Source of the DNA: Phymorhynchus buccinoides
Taxonomy: Eukaryota; Mollusca; Gastropoda; Neogastropoda; Raphitomidae
Assembly: GCA_017654935.2 (NCBI GenBank)
Contig: CM065690.1
Location: forward strand, 12,401,862-12,465,861
Direction of reading: 5' to 3'
Length of the DNA: 64,000 bases
In this document: positions 57,251 to 64,000 of the stretch, one piece after another
How positions within the stretch are numbered: the first letter of the stretch is position 1
Layout: the number at the start of each line of letters is the position of its first letter
Made by a program: the position numbers and the translations under genes
The notes under the pieces: model-generated
The model's database searches: none
What the model was told of the DNA's origin: nothing
What the model saw: only the letters and a program-made list of their open reading frames with translations

Positions 57251-57370
57251 AGATGATTTATTGGTGGTTTTCATCGTTGTGGTCGATGTAATTTCCTCAT
57301 CAGCTCTACTAGATGATTTATTGATGGTTTTCATCGTTGTGGTCGATGTAATTCCCTCATCAGCTGTACC
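57251..57370 (+). repeat. 60-bp tandem duplication over the PFN4 exon-3 acceptor
   Basis: Units 57251-57310 and 57311-57370 differ at only a few positions. Each contains TTTTCATCGTTGTGGTCGAT and an acceptor (ctcatcag) followed by the exon's first bases (CTCTACT in the first, CTGTACC in the second). The true exon follows the second unit. Use of the first acceptor would give Leu-Tyr-stop. Confidence 0.9.
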
Positions 57371-57498
57371 AGGACCAGGTGCAGATGCTGCTGGATGCCT
57401 TCAAGAACCCCCCTCAGACGCGGGAGGAGGGCATCTACTTTGACGACCGCCAGTACAAGTGCGTGCGCGCCGACAAGAACTCCATCTACTCCAAATGC
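57364..57498 (+). CDS. PFN4: Profilin-4 exon 3
   Basis: The acceptor ttccctcatcag and donor gtgagt bound 45 codons, LYQDQVQMLLDAFKNPPQTR followed by EEGIYFDDRQYKCVRADKNSIYSKC. The A-F-K-N-P segment and the G-I-Y-F...Y-K-C-V-R-A-D block are strong profilin-4 hallmarks. The acceptor lies in the second unit of a 60-bp tandem duplication (57251-57370). The first unit holds an equally good-looking acceptor at 57303 that would read Leu-Tyr-stop. Confidence 0.95.
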
Positions 57499-57881
57499 GT
57501 GAGTGATCGTGACAAATCACTATTTCCACCCCCCCCCCCCCCCCCCCCCACCCTGACGTTGGGAGTGTGGCTGCCCCACGCGGCATGGTCATCAAAAACG
57601 GTCACACACGTAATGTGCGGCTGATGCACTGTACCAGGTAGTGTTCCAGTGCTTCCACTGTTGGGATGATCCCTGGAGTCTTTTAGCCAGGGTACGACAA
57701 TGGCAACAACATCATTATTGCAAGATCTTACTGTATTTTGACATTGCTAAATCGAGCCAATGACTTGTACAGCCGTTGGGGAGCATATTTTTGTTACCGC
57801 ATACCAATATTCCCACATACCATTGGTACCACATACTTTGATGATAAACCAGGTGGTAGAGATGATCAAAAATAGAGATGA

Positions 57882-58133
57882 TAAACCGAGGTCCCGTGTG
57901 TCCATGCACTTAGCACACATTAAACCCAGTGGCAACGAAAAAATTGTTATTGGGTCAAAATGTACCCCCCCCCCCCTCCCTTTCCTTCTTTATCAGTCAC
58001 ACAAAACATTGCATGCAATTTTTTATTTTTTTAATTTGAGTGGCACGCCTCTGGCTGCAATGAGCTCTCCAGGTGGGAGCAACCCGAATTTCACAGAGAC
58101 GCCTATGTGACTGTAAAGTACCTAATACCTGAT
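57882..58133 (+). mobile_element. SINE family B, 5'-truncated, in PFN4 intron 3
   Basis: Starts at GATAAACCGAGGTCCCGTGT and ends ACTGTAAAGTACCTAATACC, only 44 bp before the PFN4 exon-4 acceptor. The preceding 57510-57720 has a poly-C run (57528-57549) and a fragment of SINE M. Confidence 0.8.
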
Positions 58134-58176
58134 ACTGATAAGGCTTCCTGGCTCATTTTGTCCTTTTGTTGATCAG

Positions 58177-58282
58177 AGCAAGCGGGGCTTGGTGCTGGTG
58201 AAGACTATATCACTGCTGCTGGTGGCCACCTACACTGAGAGTATGTTCCCCAGCGTCTGTGTGGAGGCCGTGGAAAAGCTAG
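58177..58282 (+). CDS. PFN4: Profilin-4 exon 4 (copy with the good acceptor)
   Basis: The acceptor ttttgttgatcag and donor CTAG|gtgagt bound 35 codons plus one base. The peptide [20 protein letters not shown] is followed by [15 protein letters not shown], the C-terminal sheet and start of the C-terminal helix of profilin-4. Phase 0 at the start and phase 1 at the end fit exons 3 and 5. A second copy at 59795-59900 differs by four bases, all synonymous. This copy is preferred because only it has a pyrimidine-rich acceptor. Confidence 0.92.
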
Positions 58283-59794
58283 GTGAGTCAGTAGGCTGGG
58301 GAAAAGCTAGGTGAGTCAGTGGGCCTGGGGAAAAGCTAGGTGAGTTAGTGGGCCGGGGAAAAGCAAGTGAGTTCATGGGCCGGGGGAAAAGTGGGCTAGG
58401 TGAGTTAGTGGGCAGAGGAAAAGCAAGTGAGTTTAGTGGGTTGGGAAAAAGCAAGTGAGTTTAGTGGGCCGGGGAAAAGCAAGTGAGTTTAGTGGGCCGG
58501 GGAAAAGCAAGTGAGTTTAGTGGGCTGGGGAAAAGCAAGTGAGTTTAGTGGGCTGGGGAAAAGCAAGTGAGTTTAGTGGGCTGGGGAAAAGCAAGTGAGT
58601 TTAGTGGGCTGGGGAAAAGCAAGTGAGTTTAGTGGGCCTGGGGAAAAGCAAGTGAGTTTAGTGGGCCGGGGAAAAGCAAGTGAGTTTAGTGGGCTGGGGA
58701 AAAGCAAGTGAGTTTAGTGGGCCAGGGAAAAGCAAGTGAGTTTAGTGGGCTGGGGAAAAGCAAGCGAGTTTAGTGGGCTGGGGAAAAGCAAGTGAGTTTA
58801 GTGGGCTGGGGAAAAGCAAGTGAGTTTAGTGGGCTGGGGAAAAGCAAGTGAGTTTAGTGGGCTGGGGAAAAGCAAGTGAGTTTAGTGGGCTGGGGAAAAG
58901 CAAGTGAGTTTAGTGGGCTGGGGAAAAGCAAGTGAGTTTAGTGGGCTGGGGAAAAGCAAGTGAGTTTAGTGGGCTGGGGAAAAGCAAGTGATTATTTAGT
59001 GGGCTGGGGAAAAGCAAGTGAGTTTAGTGGGCTGGGGGAAAAGCTAGGTGAGTTTAGTGGGCTGGGGAAAAGCTAGGTGAGTTTAGTGGGCCGGGGAAAA
59101 GCAAGTGAGTTGAGTGGGCCGGGGAAAAGCTAAGTGAGTTTAGTGGGCCGGGGAAAAGCTAGGTGAGTGAGCAAGTTTAGTGGGCCGGGGAAAAGCTAGG
59201 TGAGTTAGTGGGCCGGGGAAAAGCTAGTTTAGTGTGAGTGAATGGGCCGGGGAAAAGCTAGGTGAGTTAGTGGGCCGGGGAAAAGCTAGGTTAAGTAAAT
59301 GGGCCAGGAAAAAGCTAGGTGAGTTAGTGGGCCGGGGAAAAGTAAGGTTAATTAAATGGGCCAGGAAAAAGCTAGGTGAGTTAGTGGGCCGGGGAAAAGC
59401 AAGGTGATTAAATGGGCCAGGAAAAAGCTAGGTGAGTTAGTGGGCCGGGGAAAAGCAGGTGAGTTTAATGGGCCGGGGGAAAAGCTAGGTGAGTCAGTGG
59501 GCTGGGGAAAAGCAAGGTTAATTAAATGGGCCAGGAAAAAGCTAGGTGAGTTAGTGGGCCAGGAAAAAGCTAGGTGAGTGAATGGGCCAGGAAAAAGCTA
59601 GGTGAGTTAGTGGGCCGGGGAAAAGCAAGTGAGTTTAGTGGGCCGGGGGAAAAGCTAGGTGAGTCAGTGGGCTGGGGAAAAGCAAGGTTAATTAAATGGG
59701 CCAGGAAAAAGCTAGGTGAGTTAGTGGGCCGGGGAAAAGCAAGGTTAATTAAATGGGCCGGGGAAAAGCAAGGTGAGTTAGTGGGCCGGGGAAA
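58283..59794 (+). repeat. 28-bp minisatellite in PFN4 intron 4
   Basis: About 54 tandem units of 28 bp, typically GTGAGTTTAGTGGGCTGGGG followed by AAAAGCAA, fill the whole interval between the two exon-4 copies. The unit resembles the last bases of exon 4 plus its donor (GAAAAGCTAG|GTGAGTCAGT). Early and late units keep GCTAG; the middle is homogenised to GCAA. Variants with GTTAATTAAATGGGCCAGG occur toward the 3' end. Most units carry GTGAGT, so the intron displays dozens of donor-like sites. Confidence 0.95.
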
Positions 59795-59900
59795 AGCAAG
59801 CGGGGCCTGGTGCTGGTGAAGACGATATCACTGCTGCTGGTGGCCACCTACACCGAGAGCATGTTCCCCAGCGTCTGTGTGGAGGCCGTGGAAAAGCTAG
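59795..59900 (+). pseudogene. PFN4: Second copy of profilin-4 exon 4
   Basis: A complete 106-bp duplicate of 58177-58282 with four substitutions, all at silent positions (TTG/CTG, ACT/ACG, ACT/ACC, AGT/AGC). It keeps a donor (gtcagt). Upstream it runs directly into the 28-bp minisatellite (ccggggaaaag), so it has no polypyrimidine tract. Exon 4 starts in phase 0 and ends in phase 1, so including both copies in one mRNA would shift the frame. Using this copy alone with an AG at 59799-59800 would only drop the first two codons. Likely silent or rarely used, but it encodes the same peptide as copy 1. Confidence 0.85.
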
Positions 59901-60120
59901 GTCAGTCGGCATTCTTGCCAACTTTCCGCTCTTTGTTACACTAGAGCATGTGCGGAGAAGAGCTCTCGCGTACGCAGAATATTAAACCAAGTTATTGCAC
60001 AAGTCTATAAAAAAAAATTACTTTAGCCTCTTTCACATTTTGGTCTCGAGACCTGTATGCTTGCAAACCAAGTACCCGGAAGTACACAGATTTTAACTTT
60101 GGTATTTCTTGCTGTTTCAG

Positions 60121-60149
60121 CCGATTATTTCAAGGAGAAGGGCAAATAG
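60121..60149 (+). CDS. PFN4: Profilin-4 exon 5 (C-terminus, stop)
   Basis: The acceptor ttcttgctgtttcag is excellent. Two bases complete an Ala codon (G|CC), followed by DYFKEKGK and TAG at 60147-60149. Human PFN4 ends in a very similar D-Y-L-x-K-K-G pattern. With only 29 coding bases the exon is identified through phase and similarity to the family tail. The 3' UTR is taken to follow directly; I see no AATAAA in the next few hundred bases. Confidence 0.9.
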
Positions 60150-60955
60150 AACAGATTCAGAGAGACGCGGGCGCATTCACATCATCCGAGACATCACTAC
60201 GAAAGTCACTCAGCTATTCAGGCGCAGATCAGAGACAACTTACCATAAAATACGGACTGTAAGCCGCTGCTTTTTTCCTCAACTTTGGCCCATGCGGATT
60301 ATAGACTGATTATAGACTGACAACATTACTGGTTGATCCAAGTTTATCTTTCGCTTTGAGATCGGGGTTACAGTGGAATCCTGATAACTCAAAAACTGGT
60401 AACGCCCAAAACACTTGATGACTCACAATAATGTTTGGGTCCCAGTTTAATAATCTTTATGTTAAGAAGTCTTTTAAACTCAAAATATTGGCTATCTCTA
60501 TGAGTAGGTTGATGCATTTTTTTCAGCTTAGGCTATTAGCTTCAGACTGGGTTTTTTTCAAAATGGCCAACAGTCACCCTACCAAATTGTAATGCTTATA
60601 ACTCTAAAACGGAAACCGTTACAAGAATGGTTCTTTATATCATTTGAAAGAGAATTGTCTGAAGTTTCTAGCTGTACCATTATCTCAGAATGGTCATGTT
60701 GACACTTAATGTCCCTTTCGTGATGCTATGACACATATACTGTACTTGCATTTATTCTAACTCTTGAAAGATTCCAGTTATGTTATTATTGTACATGTAT
60801 GTACTTGTATCTTGAATGTGAAAGCATTTCTGTGGACTGTGATGCGAGGATTTGTTGAATGAATCTCCAAAAATACCATCATTTTTGCTGGTCTTCAGTT
60901 GTGATCTATAAACCGCAATCTGTGATTTTTTTGATGACATTGCTTTGCTTTTCAT
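60150..60955. other. PFN4 3' region with K-like and E fragments
   Basis: After the stop: a fragment of a K-like element (60242-60320, TACCATAAAATACGGACTGT) and a MITE E fragment (60505-60735). The 3' UTR end cannot be placed. Confidence 0.4.
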
Positions 60956-60959
60956 TTTG

Positions 60960-61205
60960 AAGGGATTATACCAAAGACTCTAAAAGGGTAAGATGGACTA
61001 CTTAAGAGTTACGGCGAGCCGGGCTGATAGAGTTATCGTTAGTGGGGTAGTTATCCAAAGTATAACTGGCTCATGAAAAGCGATAACTCTCTCAGGTTTG
61101 AAAAAAAGAGTTAATGTAACCTAAATGTGTCACGTTTAAAAGGGACATAACCAGTGTTTCTGTCCTCACTACTCATATAGGGAAAAGGGACCGGATGTTA
61201 GTCTT
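60960..61205 (-). repeat. Dispersed repeat Q, copy 2 (inverted)
   Basis: Inverted, shorter copy of 36240-36545, just downstream of the PFN4 3' region. Its frame partly matches that of copy 1 (SSEDRNTGYVPF), hinting at an old coding origin. Confidence 0.75.
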
Positions 61206-61286
61206 TCTTTTCAGTGTCTTTGATTATACACAATTTCAAAGTTGTGAATATTTGAGATCTAGAGAATAATATAATGGTGTGTTAAG

Positions 61287-61432
61287 GACCAGCCACACAT
61301 CCACTAAAATCATACGACTGTACGATACGATTCGATCACGTGGTCTCCAAGAACAAATGATTCGCGCTTTGAGATAACATGATCGGATCGTATCGTACAG
61401 TTGTACGATTTTAGCTGACGTGTGCAGCTAAA
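61287..61432. mobile_element. Palindromic MITE S-related element
   Basis: Ends ACCAGCCACACATCCACTAA and TAGCTGACGTGTGCAGCT with near-perfect inner inverted repeats (TACGACTGTACGATACGAT / ATCGTATCGTACAGTTGTAC). Confidence 0.75.
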
Positions 61433-61434
61433 AC

Positions 61435-61945
61435 ACTCAACACTGGCTTTTCATTGTTTCAAAATGGATGGAAGTTCAGTTTAACGTCATGTATCGGCTT
61501 TCACCATGTACGACGGGCTGAACAAACCAACCAAGGTATAAAGAAAAATTTATGTTCCTGAATCACTGTCTTAGCCAAAAGGCCGAGAAGCGATCAGAAT
61601 TGTTTCAAAATGTCACACTTATTTATACAGGTATACAGGTGTTATATTTTTGTGGTGGTTTCATTTTTGAATTATATTTACACAGGTATTAACCCAAGTA
61701 TTCTATTTCTTGTGGTGGTTTTATTTTTTAAGACAATCAACAACAAAATAATCAAGTTATGTTGGCAATAAGCCATGTGCATTCTTATTGTTTTTGCCTG
61801 GTCAATTTTGTACGCTTTTTCCCCCTTTAAGTAAAAAAATGTATACATGTGTGTGTGCTTGTGCCGAAATGGCTGAGAGTAATGAGGAAAAAAAATAAAT
61901 AAAAATAAATGATTATGACTATTTTCAAGGTTTAAAGGACGAGGT
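61435..61945. other. AT-rich stretch, nothing recognised
   Basis: A short duplication (ACAGGTATACAGGTGTTATA / TTACACAGGTATTAACCC with TTGTGGTGGTTT) around 61628-61735; otherwise unassigned. Confidence 0.4.
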
Positions 61946-62004
61946 GCCGTAATTCGCGGACTATAAGCCGCAACGTGGTTTTTTTACACCACCCCCCCCC
62001 CCCC

Positions 62005-62171
62005 CCCCTGCGGCTTTTTTCGGACTATAAGGCGATACTTTTTTTTTCAAAGACTCAGACCCCTGCGCCTTATAATGTGACTGATGAAAAAGTAAGAAAA
62101 TATAGTAACAAAATCTGAAATTTGGGTAAAATTAGTACAAAGGTGAACCCTTATAGTCCGAAAAATATGGT
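62005..62171. mobile_element. Family K MITE within a longer CGGACTATAAG element
   Basis: TTTTTTCGGACTATAAGGCG and TTATAGTCCGAAAAATATGG. It is embedded in a larger element whose ends are CCGTAATTCGCGGACTATAA (61949) and GTCCGTGAATTGCGGTA (62537). Confidence 0.65.
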
Positions 62172-62693
62172 ACTGTTCCGCAGCCTAAACGTTGCCGAAA
62201 GTGAAAGTAAACTCAACTCAGAGTCAGTGGCATCCTTGATTCAGACCTTTGATCTGCCAGGCCTTGTTCACGGTTGATGACAAAAAACATCACCTTGATT
62301 TCGGTATATTGTTTCACAAAATGACGATCTGTTTCGCGGTCCCGACACTTTCGTTTTGACAGTCAACACACCCCGCGATCAACTCTAGACTCTAGTACGG
62401 AAGCTGAGATCATGCATCGACATTTTTCCGTGGCTTATGTTTTGACGCGGCTTATGCATTACTTTTTTCAGATTTGTTTTTTAAAGTAGGGGGTGCAGCT
62501 TATATTACGAAGCAGCTTGTCCGTGAATTGCGGTAGTTTATAGCTTTAAAACAATGTATCCTAGTCACTGAAATTGTCAAATAAATTGACAATGTGCATA
62601 CCTATTCACTCAGGATAGGTGATCGAGAGCTTTGTAATTGTGTGCATATGTGCAAATTGTCATTGAAGACGAATGAAGATGACTAATTTGATA

Positions 62694-63183
62694 CAGACAA
62701 ACCCCTATTTTACGACCCTCTGTTAAGCGACCACCTCTCATTTGAGACCGGATTTGTTGGCACAGATGCATTTTACTATGTAAACGACCTCCTCTAAAAC
62801 GCGACTTACGACCGCCATTTTGTTGGTTTTTACGACCGTTGCTGTCGTCTGCATAGACTTCGAGCAAAGGGAAACAACCACGGTCAAGGGCCTGAAAGCG
62901 GAGTCGCTTCCCTTGTTGTAGAAAAGATGGCGGAGAGGTGACTTTGACCAGACTTTGTGGAGGTGATTAAAAGAAGTCGGCAAAGTGAAACTGTAATATC
63001 GATTGCACAATCCTATGGAGTTGGAAAGACCCGAATCCAGTTTTAATATGTCATTGTATGTGTGCATGAAGAAGAGAGTATGAATTGCTGAACTTTTTCT
63101 TTCTACGGCTGCCAGTGAAAACCTCCGTACGACCCCTCCAATTTACGACCGATTTTTCAAGTCTTAAAATAGAGGTTTGTCTG
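62694..63183 (+). mobile_element. Tigger/pogo-like element H, copy 3
   Basis: A 490-bp copy with TA flanks (62692-62693 and 63184-63185) and the same TIRs. It keeps the GGAGTTGGAAAGACCCGAAT segment encoding the end of the helix-turn-helix but lacks part of the internal duplication. Confidence 0.85.
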
Positions 63184-63392
63184 TAGTGTGATAACAAGTA
63201 TTTTGTGTGTATTATATGTGCAATGCCAAAAGTGCATTTCGTAAGATACGCTCGTGCAATGCAAGCGTTTCCCACGCTTTGTGTGGCGTAATAAAACATG
63301 CGCACGGTTTCTTCAGTTCTTGTGCAGGCTCACTTTCATGCTATGTATGTGTGTGTATGCCAGTGTGAATGTGTGATGCCAGTGTGAAGGAA

Positions 63393-63491
63393 CAGAGCTT
63401 TTCGTTCCCAAGCACCACACATCTGGAACAATCTCCCTTTCTCTCTCCATCTCTTGTCATCCTTCAAAACTGGCCTGAAGCAGACCCGTTT
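63393..63491 (+). mobile_element. LINE RT C-terminal fragment
   Basis: NRAFRSQAPHIWNNLPFSLH followed by LLSSFKTGLKQTRLP and stop. The R-A-F...A-P-H-I-W-N-N-L-P and S-S-F-K-x-x-L-K-x-x-x-x pattern matches non-LTR RT C-termini. Only about 33 codons survive. Confidence 0.7.
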
Positions 63492-63611
63492 ACCCTGATA
63501 TTGGGCTTCGTGCATTCAAAATCCAAAATATTTTTCTCACAAAATAGGAGTACTCCAACAGAAAAGTTTGACAAATGAAATGCAAACATGCATACATTTG
63601 TATAACAACTT

Positions 63612-63928
63612 TCCCCTGTGGGGATACCGGGGAGTCTTTCGTATAAATAGCTCCCCCAACTTCTGGAAGTCCTGTGCTTGTAACTTCCTCTAATCTGTCA
63701 CTCTTTTTGACTCTGCGTTTTCCTTTTGCTTGCTGTCATCATCTATCTTTCTGCATTTCCGGTCCATTCTCCTGCCTTTTTTCAAGAAATGCTTTCAAAA
63801 CGATTTCCTCCAGCCGAAGTCGGACATGCTGGGCCTAACTATTTCTTACTTAGGCGCATAACGGCAGCATGGCGCATCTGCGCTCATAATTGACAGGACA
63901 CTGTCTGAGCGATCGAAGAAGAAGAAGT
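63612..63928 (+). mobile_element. GAA-tailed SINE family F
   Basis: TTCCCCTGTGGGGATACCGG start and CGAAGAAGAAG end, flanked by GTATAACAACT / GTATAACTACT (10 of 11), a probable target duplication. Confidence 0.85.
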
Positions 63929-64000
63929 ATAACTACTAGAAATACTGTGTCAAAAGTATCATCCATTTAAATTTACACCACACATACACAGAGCGCATGT

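Larger units (their letters stand above)
54639..60149 (+). other. PFN4: Profilin-4 gene, span
   Basis: Five plus-strand exons, all with GT-AG introns, give a 128-residue profilin from the conserved start at 55274, close to the length I recall for mammalian PFN4 (129). Exons: 54639-54692, 55262-55390, 57364-57498, 58177-58282 and 60121-60149. Diagnostic matches to PFN4 are MSQLQNLL at the N-terminus, YKCVRADKNS (residues 70-79), LVLVKT and [16 protein letters not shown] (100-115) and a C-terminal EKLADYFKEKGK. Profilins classically bind actin monomers and poly-proline. PFN4 is a divergent, testis-enriched mammalian paralogue reported to lack those activities and to bind phospholipids; its role here is inferred only by orthology. 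Intron 4 contains a duplicated copy of exon 4 and a 28-bp minisatellite. Confidence 0.93.

Noticed and set aside
59795..59900. Second PFN4 exon 4 as an additional constitutive exon
   Set aside because: Phase 0 start and phase 1 end would shift the frame if both copies were joined, and it lacks a pyrimidine tract.

Overview
This is eukaryotic nuclear DNA from an animal. It has spliced genes with long introns, a nuclear-type tRNA gene, and about 64 kb packed with SINEs, cut-and-paste transposon derivatives, LINE fragments, microsatellites and long G or C homopolymers. The repeat mix and the intron-rich genes of conserved metazoan families suggest an invertebrate, plausibly a marine mollusc such as a gastropod. 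That species-level guess is inference; nothing here fixes it. There are no bacterial operons, CRISPR arrays or rRNA genes.

Two protein-coding genes can be rebuilt exon by exon with matching splice phases. On the minus strand, from about 40.3 kb down to 11.26 kb, lies a FAM228-family gene of seven coding exons (383 codons if the proposed first exon is right). On the plus strand, from 54.64 to 60.15 kb, lies profilin-4 (PFN4) of five exons (128 codons from the conserved start, 150 from an upstream in-frame start). The genes diverge across about 14 kb of repeats. As I recall, PFN4 and FAM228B are also neighbours in mammals, so this may be an ancient microsynteny.

Both genes have local duplications at their splice sites. 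PFN4 exon 4 occurs twice, on either side of a 1.5-kb minisatellite of 28-bp units that resembles the exon end and its splice donor. The PFN4 exon-3 acceptor has a 60-bp upstream duplicate that would read straight into a stop. FAM228 exon 4 has four degenerate extra copies of its 5' end and acceptor just upstream.

Layout. 1-11 kb: repeats (hAT-like, Tigger-like, foldback, GAA-tailed SINE), a LINE fragment and an intact tRNA-Leu(CAG). 11.3-40.3 kb: the FAM228 gene; its large introns hold piggyBac-like MITEs and a 105-bp satellite grown from one of their ends, Tigger-like and hAT-like MITEs, SINEs, a 250-bp GA tract and a candidate Helitron. 40.3-47.5 kb: microsatellites and a composite CA/CT/MITE array. 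47.5-53.8 kb: a large 58/59-bp satellite grown inside a Tigger-like MITE (TIR CAGTGGAACCTCCC), plus 16-bp and 89-bp arrays of the same family. 54-60.2 kb: PFN4. 60.2-64 kb: repeats.

No wholly new biological system is evident. The most notable signals are the splice-donor-bearing minisatellite between duplicated exons, transposon-to-satellite conversions in several families, a MITE that still carries a CENP-B/pogo-type helix-turn-helix remnant, and several hAT-like families with exact 5-6-bp target duplications.
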